From: Aquimarina algicola
Lineage (GTDB): Bacteria; Bacteroidota; Bacteroidia; Flavobacteriales; Flavobacteriaceae
Assembly (NCBI RefSeq): GCF_006443095.1
Contig: NZ_VFWZ01000004.1
Span: 372,450-436,449 of the forward strand
Reading direction: 5' to 3'
DNA length: 64,000 bases
How positions within the stretch are numbered: position 1 is the first letter of the stretch; every line of letters starts with the position of its first letter. The notes below the pieces were generated by a model, which was not told the DNA's origin, made no database searches, and was given only the letters and a program-made list of their open reading frames with translations. Position numbers and translations under genes: made by a program. Below, piece after piece: positions 55,648 through 64,000 of the stretch.

Positions 55648-55675
55648 TAAATATACAAATTGTTTAACGTTCAAA
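55648..55675 (-). promoter_or_regulatory. Candidate tetR-aarF promoter with AACGTT-centred near-palindrome
   Basis: On the minus strand, TTTG (rc of 55672-55675), a 16-bp spacer and TATATTTA (rc of 55648-55655) form a promoter-like pair. The -33 half overlaps the near-palindrome TGTTTAACGTTCAAACA (55661-55677), a possible TetR site. Confidence 0.35.
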
Positions 55676-55872
55676 CAGAAAAGCTAAACAAAAAATATGT
55701 TAAAGTTGTTTCATTAAAAATGAAATCAAAACTCGTCAATTTAGTCTCTAGATCTTTTGATTCCTTACACCTAAATATAAAAATGAGCATGTGCCAGTTT
55801 GTCATACATTCTTTACATGGTATTTTTTTTGACAACACAATTTTTAATTATTAAATAAAAATCATAAATAAA

Positions 55873-57759
55873 ATGGCTACTGGAAATATCAATGTATCTG
55901 TAGAAAATATTTTTCCATTAATTAAAAAGTTCTTGTATTCTGATCATGAGATTTTTTTACGAGAATTAATTTCTAATGCTACAGACGCTACTCTAAAACT
56001 AAAGCACCTAACAAGTATTGGTGAAGCCAAAATAGAATATGGCAGCCCAATTATCGAAATTAAGATAGACGAAGAAAAAAAGCAGTTACATATTATAGAT
56101 CAAGGTATCGGAATGACTGCCGACGAGGTAGAAAAGTATATCAATCAAGTTGCTTTTTCTGGTGCTGAAGAGTTTTTAGAAAAATATAAAGACAGCGCAA
56201 AAGATACTGGGATCATTGGTCACTTTGGTCTTGGTTTTTATTCTGCTTTTATGGTAGCAGACAAAGTTGAGATCATTACCAAATCTTACAAAGATGAACC
56301 CGCTGCTCACTGGATTTGTGATGGATCACCAACATATAGTATTGATGCTCATGACAAAACAGAAAGAGGAACCGAAATTATCCTTCACATAGGAGAAGAG
56401 GATACCGAATTTCTTGAAAAAAATAGAATTCAGGAATTATTGGTAAAGTATAATAAGTTCATGCCGGTACCGATCAAATTTGGTACTAAGACAGAGACGT
56501 TACCTAAGCCAGAAGATGCAAAAGAAGAAGACCCTGCTCCTACTCAAGAAGTAGATAACATTATCAACAATCCTAATCCAGCATGGACAAAGCAACCTGC
56601 TGATCTAAAAGATGAAGATTACAAGAGTTTTTACAGAGAGCTTTATCCAATGCAATTTGAAGAACCATTGTTCAACATTCATCTCAATGTAGATTATCCT
56701 TTTAATCTTACTGGTATTTTATACTTTCCTAAATTAGGACAAGATTTAAACCTACAAAAAGATAGAATACAACTCTACCAAAATCAAGTATTTGTTACTG
56801 ATAATGTAGAGGGTATTGTTCCAGAATTTTTAACGATGCTAAGAGGAGTAATCGATTCTCCTGATATCCCACTTAATGTTTCTCGTTCTTATCTACAAGC
56901 AGACGGTAATGTAAAAAAAATATCAAGCTACATTACCAGAAAAGTTGCTGATAAACTGAATTCTATGTTCAAAAACAACAGAGAAGATTTTGAACAAAAA
57001 TGGAATGATATTAAGATTGTTATCGAGTATGGAATGCTTTCGGAAGAAAAGTTTTTTGAAAAAGCAGACAAATTTACTTTATATCCTACCGTAGATGACA
57101 GTTTCTTGACTTTTGAAGAATTACAAGAAAAGATAAAAGACAAGCAAACCGACAAAGATGATAAACTTATCATTTTATATGCATCTAATAAAGATGAACA
57201 ACATGCTTATATAACTGCTGCCAAAGAAAAAGGATACGAGGTACTTTTACTAGATTCTCCTATTGTTTCGCACTTAATTCAAAAACTAGAAACAAGCAAA
57301 GAAAAAATAAGCTTTGTAAGAGTTGATGCAGATCATATTGATAATTTGATTAAAAAAGATGAGGAAACCATTTCAAAATTATCTGATGAAGAAAAAGAAA
57401 GCCTTAAAACAGATTTAGAAAAGGTCATTCCTACTACTACATATACAATCCAATTAGAAGCTATGGACAGTAATGCTTCTCCATTTATGATTACTCAACC
57501 AGAGTTTATGCGTCGTATGAAAGAGATGCAACAAACAGGTGGCGGTGGTATGTTTGGGATGGGTAATATGCCAGAGATGTTCAATCTTGTTGTAAATGTG
57601 AATCATGAACTTATCGGACAAATCGCAAATACAAAAACTGACAAGAAAAAAGAAAGGCTGATCAAACAATCTCTTGATTTGGCTAAACTATCTCAGAACC
57701 TATTAAAAGGAGAAGAGTTGACAGATTTTATAAAGCGAAGCTTTGAAATGATCAAATAA
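55873..57759 (+). CDS. htpG: Molecular chaperone HtpG (Hsp90)
   Basis: The gene encodes 628 residues, standard for HtpG. The GHKL ATP site is seen in FLRELISNATDATLKLKHL, IIDQGIGMTADEVEKYI and GHFGLGFYSAFMVADKVE. The middle domain contains DLNLQKDRIQLYQNQVFVTD and LNVSRSYLQADGNVKKIS with the catalytic arginine region. The C-terminal dimerisation domain ends NLLKGEELTDFIKRSFEMIK. There is no eukaryotic MEEVD tail. It acts in the cytosol on partly folded clients. A single-gene unit ending at a hairpin; regulation by heat is likely but no operator is visible. Confidence 0.96.
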   Translation: MATGNINVSVENIFPLIKKFLYSDHEIFLRELISNATDATLKLKHLTSIGEAKIEYGSPIIEIKIDEEKKQLHIIDQGIGMTADEVEKYINQVAFSGAEEFLEKYKDSAKDTGIIGHFGLGFYSAFMVADKVEIITKSYKDEPAAHWICDGSPTYSIDAHDKTERGTEIILHIGEEDTEFLEKNRIQELLVKYNKFMPVPIKFGTKTETLPKPEDAKEEDPAPTQEVDNIINNPNPAWTKQPADLKDEDYKSFYRELYPMQFEEPLFNIHLNVDYPFNLTGILYFPKLGQDLNLQKDRIQLYQNQVFVTDNVEGIVPEFLTMLRGVIDSPDIPLNVSRSYLQADGNVKKISSYITRKVADKLNSMFKNNREDFEQKWNDIKIVIEYGMLSEEKFFEKADKFTLYPTVDDSFLTFEELQEKIKDKQTDKDDKLIILYASNKDEQHAYITAAKEKGYEVLLLDSPIVSHLIQKLETSKEKISFVRVDADHIDNLIKKDEETISKLSDEEKESLKTDLEKVIPTTTYTIQLEAMDSNASPFMITQPEFMRRMKEMQQTGGGGMFGMGNMPEMFNLVVNVNHELIGQIANTKTDKKKERLIKQSLDLAKLSQNLLKGEELTDFIKRSFEMIK

Positions 57760-57791
57760 AAAAAATTCAATTACAAAAAGAATTTTGCATG

Positions 57792-57822
57792 ATACCGCTT
57801 TGACACATCGTTGAAGCGGTAT
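57792..57822 (+). terminator. Terminator of htpG
   Basis: ATACCGCTT (57792-57800) pairs with AAGCGGTAT (57814-57822) over a 13-nt loop, followed by a T-rich tract on the plus strand. Confidence 0.8.
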
Positions 57823-57888
57823 TTTTATTTTATATTTGAAATTATCTAGATAATAAATTTTGATCTAAAATAATCTAAAGTAGAAGTA

Positions 57889-58887
57889 ATGAAAAATTGT
57901 ATACTCTCTTTTATACTTTTATGGATCTCTAATGTTTCATTATTTAGTCAACATGCTGTTACCGGTTACGTTAATCTTGACACATCAGAAAACTGGGAAC
58001 AAAAGGTTTACTTGACCAAAATTAAACTCTACAATGACAATAAAACCTACGATAGTATTCCTATTGGCACCTCTACTATAAATGAAAAAGGATTTTTTAC
58101 ATTTGGTCAAGAACTGTTTGATTCAAAAAATTATATTTATAAATTACATATCAATCCAATAGCTGTAGCAAAAAGAAAAGAACTTTCTCACACCGTAAAA
58201 GCATTCAAGTTATTTATACTTTCAAAAAAAGATACAATACATTTTGCAAAAAGTGATACAGAAATATTTGGTACCCACGCCAGCAATAATATTGCAAACA
58301 ACGAATTGCAAAAACTTAAAAAATTTGAAGCCCGATACGAAAACTTAACTTCTGATTTTGATACTAAAAAATACCTTTTAGAAACTAGAGGCTATGTAAA
58401 AGATTCGCTGCAAATACTTTTGGTAAAACTTATAGGAATTAAAAAGCTAGACGAACAAAATCTTTTAGAAAAAGATGTAAAATCAAATCCTGATTATTAC
58501 CTCAATTTGTTAATCGAATTAAAATCCAGTGATTTAGATCCTGCTACATATCTATATCTCGAAAATAAGCTTGCTTATATAACAAAAAACATCACAGATC
58601 AAAAATATAAAACAAGTATCTGGATTAATATTTTTGCAGCTATCGTTATTTGTATTCTTGTATTGATTTTAATTCGATTTAAAAAGAAATCTAAGATTAA
58701 TAAGCCAGTACTTTTGAGTAAACAAGAAAAGGCTATCAAAACACTTATCTTATCCGGAAAAAGCAATAAAGAAATTGCAAATGAATTATTCATAAGCGTA
58801 AGTACCGTAAAAACACATATCACCAATATTTATAGTAAACTCAATATCGCCAACAGAAAAGAACTGATGAATAAATTTGAAATTTAA
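57889..58887 (+). CDS. Membrane-tethered LuxR-type regulator
   Basis: The gene encodes 332 residues. A signal sequence (~1-20, ending SLFSQ) is followed by a periplasmic beta domain (~25-130; VTGYVNLDTSENWEQKVYLT) and a helical region. A single membrane helix (~246-263, INIFAAIVICILVLILIRF) leads to a basic cytosolic segment and a C-terminal LuxR HTH (~273-332; EKAIKTLILSGKSNKEIANE, FISVSTVKTHITNIYSKLNI). The layout puts sensing outside and DNA binding inside on one polypeptide. The signal and target genes are unknown. It is a single-gene unit between htpG and the DUF2723 gene. Confidence 0.88.
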   Translation: MKNCILSFILLWISNVSLFSQHAVTGYVNLDTSENWEQKVYLTKIKLYNDNKTYDSIPIGTSTINEKGFFTFGQELFDSKNYIYKLHINPIAVAKRKELSHTVKAFKLFILSKKDTIHFAKSDTEIFGTHASNNIANNELQKLKKFEARYENLTSDFDTKKYLLETRGYVKDSLQILLVKLIGIKKLDEQNLLEKDVKSNPDYYLNLLIELKSSDLDPATYLYLENKLAYITKNITDQKYKTSIWINIFAAIVICILVLILIRFKKKSKINKPVLLSKQEKAIKTLILSGKSNKEIANELFISVSTVKTHITNIYSKLNIANRKELMNKFEI

Positions 58888-59058
58888 AAAAATTACGATA
58901 CTCCACTTCAGTCATTCTAACTTACCTTTATTTTTTCTATTTACCTGTATATCAAAAAATCATACCGGTACTAGCACCTTATTCATATATCGTAAATAAA
59001 GCATTTTCTCTGTTTTGTCATTTATTTGACCCTTACACAAAATTAGTGAAAGGCGTAT

Positions 59059-62000
59059 ATGATCACATTGAGTTTTAAAACGTGGAATCGTTTACTGGGT
59101 TGGGTAGTTTTTACTATAGCATTATCAGTATATATATTAACGGTAGAACCCACAAATAGTTTTTGGGATGTAGGAGAATATATTTCTACTTCATCAAAAT
59201 TACAAATTGGCCACCCTCCGGGAGCTCCTTTATTTCAGATGATCGGTGCTTTTGCTTCAATATTTACAACAAACAAAGAACAAATTGCCATTACTTTGAA
59301 TATCACCTCGGGGATAGCAAGTGCATTCACAATATTATTTTTATACTGGTCAATTGTCTTATTGGTTCAAAAAACAAAACAATACACATTATATACCAAA
59401 CAAGAGTCGATCATCATTTTTGCTAGTGGTATCGTTGGTTCATTAAGTTTTGCTTTTACAGATAGTTTTTGGTTTAATGCTGTAGAGGCAGAAGTATATG
59501 CAATGGCAACTTGTCTACTAGCTCTCCTACTCTACTTGGGTCTATTATGGCAAAGAGATATGCATCAGCCAAGAGGTAACCGATGGCTAATCTTGATTTC
59601 TTTTGTCATTGGATTATCATTTGGAGTACATTTTATGGCATTACTGGCAATACCAGCTATAGGCTTATTATACTATTTCAAAAATTATAAAAAAATTACC
59701 ATTACTAATTTTATAGTTGCAAATTGTATTGCTGTTTTTGTATTAGGTTTCATTTTTAAACTACTTGTTCCCTACACTTTAAAGTTTTTTAGTTTCTCTG
59801 AAATATTTTTTGTCAACACATTCGGACTTCCTTTTAATTCAGGAACTATAATCGCTGGTATTGTACTTGCCCTTATTTTTTACAAAACTTTAAAATACAC
59901 GAGAAAAAAACAATATTACACCATTAATACGATACTACTTTGCAAACTTTTTATTTTAATTGGGTTTTCAAGTTGGATCATGTTACCGATTAGAGCAAAT
60001 GCAGGTACAGTAATCAATGAGGGCAACCCTAATAATGCAAGAGAATTATTAGCATATTATAATCTGGAACACTATCCAAAACTACCACTACTCTACGGTC
60101 CTCAATTTACAGAAACATATTCTGGGCTAGACGAAAACAAACCCTATATAGACGATATTCCTAAATATGAAAAAGATGAAACATCAGGAAAATATATCAT
60201 TGTGAATGACTGGAAAAATACCCGACAAAATCTTGATAACTTACACAAAGCTATTCTTCCCAGGATGTGGAGTACAGAACATATTACTAATTATATGAGT
60301 TTTATAAACCCTATAGAATTCAGTATCAAACCAAAATTTTTAGAAGAACAAGAATTATACGATGCTATCATTCGATTTAAAAGAGAATATGCTAATGGCA
60401 GAGTGGACAATGAAGCATATGATGCATTTTTAAAAACCTATGGTCGTTATTTAGACATCAAAAAACCATTATTCTTAGACAACATTACCTTTCTATTTCA
60501 ATATCAGATAAATTATATGTATTGGAGGTACTTTATGTGGAATTTTGTAGGTAGACAAAACGATATACAAGGTAATCTTGATCGATTACATGGTAATTGG
60601 CTAAGCGGAATATCTTTTATTGACGAAGCGCATTTAGGCTCGCAAAAAAACCTTTCCAGTGATGTAAAAAATAATAAAGCTAGAAATACCTACTACTTTT
60701 TGCCTCTACTTTTAGGAATACTTGGATTGGTATTTCAATGTAAAAAAGACAAAAAAAGTTTTTGGGTCGTCTTGGTATTTTTCTTTTTTACAGGTCTGGC
60801 ACTAAAAATATACTTGAATGAAAAGCCTTTTGAAGTTAGAGAAAGAGATTATGCGCTAGTGGGATCATTCTATGCATTTTCGATATGGATAGGATTTGGA
60901 GTATCGGCAATCTTTTATTTTCTTAAAAAAGTAATGACTCCGAACATTGGTTATATTACTACCATTTTATGCTGTACGACTGTACCAACAATATTAGCAT
61001 TTCAAAACTGGGATGATCATGATCGATCGGATCGATATACTGCCAAATCCATGGCAAAAATGTATTTATCATCTTGTCAAGAAAATGGAATACTATTTAC
61101 AGTAGGAGACAACGATACATTTGCGATCTGGTATGCGCAAGAAATAGAAAAATATAGAACTGATGTTAGAACCATTATATCCGGGTATTTATCAACAGGT
61201 TGGTATACTGATCAAATGAAAGTAGCAGCATATGAAAGTAAACCAATTCCTATACAATTTCCTCACAAATTCTATCAGTATGGCAATAACGATGTAATTT
61301 TTCATAAACCTATTACAAAAGATAGCATGCTCATAGCAAACTGGCTAAAATGGGTAGCTTCAGATCACCCTAAAACTAAAGGAGAATTACAAAATGGTAA
61401 AACAGTAAATACATTTCCTACAAAACATGTCAGAATACCTGTAAATAAAGAAAAAGTAGTACAAAATGGAATCGTTGCCTTAAAAGATGAAGATAAAATA
61501 GAACCTTATTTAGATCTCTATATAAAAGATGATTATTTATTTAAACATAGATTGATGATGCTAGATATCATTGCAAACACAGATTGGGAAAGACCAATTT
61601 ATTTTAGTGGTGGTAGTTATGATGATGGTGATTATGCATGGTTAAAAGAATATTTGCAATTAGATGGACTGGTCTACAAATTAGTACCTATTAAAACAAA
61701 AACAAACCCCAATAACCCATATGAAATGGGTAGAATAGACACCGAAAGAACATACAACATCATTACTAATTGGGAATGGGGCAATAATGGAAATCCAAAA
61801 ATTTATCACGATCCGCAAACACGACGAAACGCTATTAGCTATCGAAGTAGTCTTGGCAGACTTGTAGAAGTATTAATCAAAGAAAACAAAGATGATCAAG
61901 CCAGAGAAATTTTAGATCTGGGGATGAAAAACATGCCTGTAGAGTATTTTGGTTATTACACCCTCTTGAGATCCTTCATTGTTGGATATTATCAAATTGA

Positions 62001-62259
62001 TGAAAAAGAAAAAGCAAGACAAATATGGAATGATGTTGTAAAAAAGTATCAAGAACAGCTCACATACTACGGTTCTTTATCATTAGTTGATCAATACGAA
62101 TATGCTGAAGAAATCGTAACCAACATTGAATATTATAGAAGTATGATTGATATTCTTATTTCTGAAAATGATCACAACCTCAAAGAAATCAAAATCCATG
62201 AGTTTAATCAATATGCAAAAATGTTTAGCAGATTATATACTACTGATGATGGTAATTAA
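59059..62259 (+). CDS. DUF2723 membrane protein (GT117 protein O-mannosyltransferase type)
   Basis: The gene encodes 1066 residues. The N-terminal DUF2723 region (~15-330) has ~9 helices and the motif PTNSFWDVGEYISTSSKLQI followed by GHPPGAPLFQMIG, with the Asp-Glu pair of GT-C glycosyltransferases. A soluble periplasmic part contains a second helix group (~545-660) and a long C-terminal part with VGDNDTFAIWYAQEIEKYRT and TDWERPIYFSGG. In Bacteroidota this family performs protein O-glycosylation or glycan lipid transfer; the exact substrate is not shown. No other glycosylation genes adjoin it. Confidence 0.88.
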   Translation: MITLSFKTWNRLLGWVVFTIALSVYILTVEPTNSFWDVGEYISTSSKLQIGHPPGAPLFQMIGAFASIFTTNKEQIAITLNITSGIASAFTILFLYWSIVLLVQKTKQYTLYTKQESIIIFASGIVGSLSFAFTDSFWFNAVEAEVYAMATCLLALLLYLGLLWQRDMHQPRGNRWLILISFVIGLSFGVHFMALLAIPAIGLLYYFKNYKKITITNFIVANCIAVFVLGFIFKLLVPYTLKFFSFSEIFFVNTFGLPFNSGTIIAGIVLALIFYKTLKYTRKKQYYTINTILLCKLFILIGFSSWIMLPIRANAGTVINEGNPNNARELLAYYNLEHYPKLPLLYGPQFTETYSGLDENKPYIDDIPKYEKDETSGKYIIVNDWKNTRQNLDNLHKAILPRMWSTEHITNYMSFINPIEFSIKPKFLEEQELYDAIIRFKREYANGRVDNEAYDAFLKTYGRYLDIKKPLFLDNITFLFQYQINYMYWRYFMWNFVGRQNDIQGNLDRLHGNWLSGISFIDEAHLGSQKNLSSDVKNNKARNTYYFLPLLLGILGLVFQCKKDKKSFWVVLVFFFFTGLALKIYLNEKPFEVRERDYALVGSFYAFSIWIGFGVSAIFYFLKKVMTPNIGYITTILCCTTVPTILAFQNWDDHDRSDRYTAKSMAKMYLSSCQENGILFTVGDNDTFAIWYAQEIEKYRTDVRTIISGYLSTGWYTDQMKVAAYESKPIPIQFPHKFYQYGNNDVIFHKPITKDSMLIANWLKWVASDHPKTKGELQNGKTVNTFPTKHVRIPVNKEKVVQNGIVALKDEDKIEPYLDLYIKDDYLFKHRLMMLDIIANTDWERPIYFSGGSYDDGDYAWLKEYLQLDGLVYKLVPIKTKTNPNNPYEMGRIDTERTYNIITNWEWGNNGNPKIYHDPQTRRNAISYRSSLGRLVEVLIKENKDDQAREILDLGMKNMPVEYFGYYTLLRSFIVGYYQIDEKEKARQIWNDVVKKYQEQLTYYGSLSLVDQYEYAEEIVTNIEYYRSMIDILISENDHNLKEIKIHEFNQYAKMFSRLYTTDDGN

Positions 62260-62357
62260 TTGCCTTAGCTTGTAGTAATGTTTTGTTACAGTTTTCTTAA
62301 ATGATATTTTATCGACTAGTGCTTTTATTACTTTTAGCGTCTTAAAACTCACACATT

Positions 62358-63212
62358 ATGATGAAGAAAATAACACTTTTGCTTATTACAGTTGTCACAT
62401 TCAGTTGTGCTAAGAATAAAAAAGAAGAAGACAAGACTACAGAAGTCATCACAGAAAATAAAGAAGCTATTCCTGTAGAACCAGATGGTGGAATTGGAGG
62501 CGAAGCTATGTCTATAACAGAGGTACATGTCAAAACAATAGAAGATGCTCATAAAAAAGAAGAATTTTTAAAACATAAAGCTGTTCAATTTGATATTGAC
62601 CTTACTTTTGGAGGTAAACAACGTCTTGACGCAACAATCACAATGCTTACAAATTCTAGTAAAATAAGAATTGATAAAAAAGACAATAGCAAACTGATCT
62701 TTGATGGAGAAAAAGTACTATTAACCCCAAGTGATGCAAGCGAAAAAGGCGCACGATTTGATATGTTTACCTGGACATATTTTTTTGGTTTACCATATAA
62801 ATTAAATGACCCCGGAACAAAATGGGAGCTTGAAGAAATGAGACCTCTTAATGAAGTAGATCATCAAACAGCAAGACTCACTTTTGATCAGGGTACGGGA
62901 GATGCTCCTGATGATTGGTATGTTATCTACTCTGATACAAAAGATAATATGTTAAAAGCAGCAGCGTATATTGTCACTTATGGTCAAGATAGCTCCAAAA
63001 AGGCAGAAGAAGACCCACATGCCATTGAGTATAAAGAATTCAAAAATGTAGAAAACATTCCTTTTGCTACAAAATGGGAATTTTATGGGTGGACAAACGA
63101 AAAAGGAATGACCGACAAACTTGGAGAGGCTACAATCTCTAATATTACTTTTATAGAGGAAGAATCTTCTATCTTTGAAATCCCAGAAGATGTAAAAGAA
63201 ATAAAACTTTAG
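62358..63212 (+). CDS. Lipoprotein of the LolA-like DUF6503 type
   Basis: The gene encodes 284 residues with a lipoprotein signal (LLLITVVTFSC, Cys17-18; two ATGs at 62358 and 62361 are possible). A Lys/Glu-rich linker precedes a beta-rich domain (~70-284; HKAVQFDIDLTFGGKQRLDA, KIRIDKKDNSKLIFDGEKVL, ARFDMFTWTYFFGLPYKLND) resembling the half-open barrel of LolA-like outer-membrane lipoproteins, annotated DUF6503 in related genomes. Cargo or function is unknown. It follows the DUF2723 gene by ~100 bp and ends at a terminator. Confidence 0.75.
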   Translation: MMKKITLLLITVVTFSCAKNKKEEDKTTEVITENKEAIPVEPDGGIGGEAMSITEVHVKTIEDAHKKEEFLKHKAVQFDIDLTFGGKQRLDATITMLTNSSKIRIDKKDNSKLIFDGEKVLLTPSDASEKGARFDMFTWTYFFGLPYKLNDPGTKWELEEMRPLNEVDHQTARLTFDQGTGDAPDDWYVIYSDTKDNMLKAAAYIVTYGQDSSKKAEEDPHAIEYKEFKNVENIPFATKWEFYGWTNEKGMTDKLGEATISNITFIEEESSIFEIPEDVKEIKL

Positions 63213-63241
63213 ATTGGTAAAAACATAAATCTTAACAATAT

Positions 63242-63265
63242 AATACCGCTAACTATAGCGGTATT
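63242..63265 (+). terminator. Terminator after the DUF6503-like lipoprotein gene
   Basis: AATACCGCTA (63242-63251) and TAGCGGTATT (63256-63265) form a perfect 10-bp stem with a 4-nt loop, followed by TTTGT on the plus strand. Confidence 0.75.
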
Positions 63266-63312
63266 TTTGTATATTTAATGTAATCGCAAGGCTTTATCTA
63301 AAATTGATTCTC

Positions 63313-63774
63313 ATGACTCCTCTATTCAAAAAACTACAGTTACCCCCCACACTTGATGAAATTCTTATCCTAAATGAACCAGAAGATTTCTGTGATGAAA
63401 TTGATTGTTTAAAAGGGATCACGGTCAAAGAATCTTTAATTCAGGTTTCTGAAGTGGATTTTGCAATTGTTTTTGTTACCGAAAAAAAACAAATCGAAAA
63501 TCGCATCGAAACCATTTATCCAAAATTAGTAGGTGATGCTATTTTATGGTTTGCCTATCCCAAAAAGACTTCAAAACAATATAATTCACATATTACCAGA
63601 GATCATGGTTGGGGTGTTTTGGGAGATTATAACCTAGAGGCTGTTAGACAAATTTCAATTAATGATAATTGGAGCGCATTGCGCTTTAGAAATGTCCATT
63701 TTATTAAAAACATGACTAGAAAAAAAAGCTTCGCCATTAGCAGTATGGGTAAAGAAAAAACTACTGGAATTTAA
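63313..63774 (+). CDS. DUF3052-like protein
   Basis: The gene encodes 153 residues from the ATG at 63313; a TTG three codons earlier is less likely. The pattern TLDEILILNEPEDF ... VSEVDFAIVFVTEKKQIENR ... AILWFAYPKKTSKQY ... ITRDHGWGVLG ... INDNWSALRFR matches the DUF3052 family, a small Rossmann-like protein of unknown function widespread in bacteria. Its stop overlaps the following ATG by one base (TAATG), so it is translationally coupled to the DoxX-like gene. Confidence 0.75.
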   Translation: MTPLFKKLQLPPTLDEILILNEPEDFCDEIDCLKGITVKESLIQVSEVDFAIVFVTEKKQIENRIETIYPKLVGDAILWFAYPKKTSKQYNSHITRDHGWGVLGDYNLEAVRQISINDNWSALRFRNVHFIKNMTRKKSFAISSMGKEKTTGI

Positions 63775-64000
63775 TGAATTGGCATCTATATCTCTTATCC
63801 TTTATTTTTATCATTGCAGGTATTTTTCATTTGATCAAGCCAAAAGCATTTATGAGAGTAATGCCTCTTTATATACCCCATCATAAAATTTTAGTGTATT
63901 TAAGTGGTATAGCTGAAATGGCCGCAGGAATTGGTATCTTTTTTGATCAAACCAGATACTTAGCTATAACTGCGATTATTATCATGCTCATCTTATTTTT
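63774..64000 (+). CDS. DoxX-like membrane protein, 3' end cut by window
   Basis: An ATG overlapping the previous stop opens a frame to the window end (75 codons seen). The product MNWHLYLLSFIFIIAGIFHL followed by IKPKAFMRVMPLYIPHHKIL and LSGIAEMAAGIGIFFDQTRY contains helices and the NxxHF/..P.IP.H pattern of the DoxX/DoxD-like small four-helix membrane family. Function unknown. The gene was not in the supplied list because it is truncated. Confidence 0.75.
   Translation, partial: MNWHLYLLSFIFIIAGIFHLIKPKAFMRVMPLYIPHHKILVYLSGIAEMAAGIGIFFDQTRYLAITAIIIMLILF

Overview
The window looks like a chromosomal segment of a marine-type member of the Flavobacteriaceae (Bacteroidota). The DNA is strongly AT-rich and start sites lack obvious Shine-Dalgarno sequences. 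Several upstream regions carry the Bacteroidota promoter signature TTG...TAnnTTTG. The gene families are also typical of the phylum: an extended NusB, a PUR/DUF3276 protein, a DUF1573 lipoprotein, leucine dehydrogenase, a DUF2723 membrane protein, a carboxypeptidase-regulatory-type TonB receptor, and subtype-iii T6SS parts (Bacteroidota Hcp/TssD and DUF4280 PAAR-like proteins). The genus (perhaps Aquimarina-like) is only a guess.

Layout. 1-0.75 kb: the 5' part of an Hcp/TssD gene on the minus strand and a frameshifted gene remnant. 1.1-9.7 kb: housekeeping genes pyrD, a large TonB-dependent receptor, pepT, nusB-DUF1573-yajC and leucine dehydrogenase. 9.8-20 kb: an ABC exporter, a PUR protein, a secreted M14 peptidase, an alpha/beta hydrolase, an Mpo1-like protein, a thioredoxin-fold protein, GNAT and DinB/YfiT proteins, a secreted protein of unknown function, a cyclophilin-FKBP fusion, and an unlisted 54-residue peptide gene with a double-glycine leader. 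20-30.2 kb: recQ, then kdsD-tatC-CMD-lptB, pssA, lnt and an ABC-F ATPase. 30.2-36.2 kb: a methyltransferase-like protein, three tandem single-PAS proteins, an ABC ATPase, a sodium:solute symporter and a CoA-binding protein.

36.4-50.5 kb is the accessory heart of the window: two consecutive type VI secretion vgrG modules. The two vgrG genes (36679 and 44686) share a 1589-bp colinear, near-identical body and a matching promoter with an inverted repeat, but their last 66 residues diverge. Module 1 carries a 263-aa protein of unknown function, a PAAR-M23 peptidase, a lipoprotein and a 1098-aa VasX/BTH_I2691-like pore-forming candidate. Module 2 carries a PAAR protein with a DUF3289-like C-terminus, a lipoprotein, a GH19 muramidase/chitinase-fold protein and another lipoprotein. 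The alternation of putative cell-envelope toxin and lipoprotein suggests effector-immunity pairs. The large VasX-like protein has no evident membrane immunity partner directly downstream; instead a perfect 25-bp-stem GC-rich hairpin follows.

50.8-64 kb: fabH, a two-domain P-loop NTPase of unknown role after 520 bp of non-coding DNA, an AarF kinase-TetR pair divergent from htpG, a membrane-tethered LuxR-type regulator, a DUF2723 (GT117-type) membrane protein, a lipoprotein, a DUF3052-like protein, and a DoxX-like protein cut by the right edge. No rRNA, tRNA, CRISPR array, insertion sequence or integrase was recognised.
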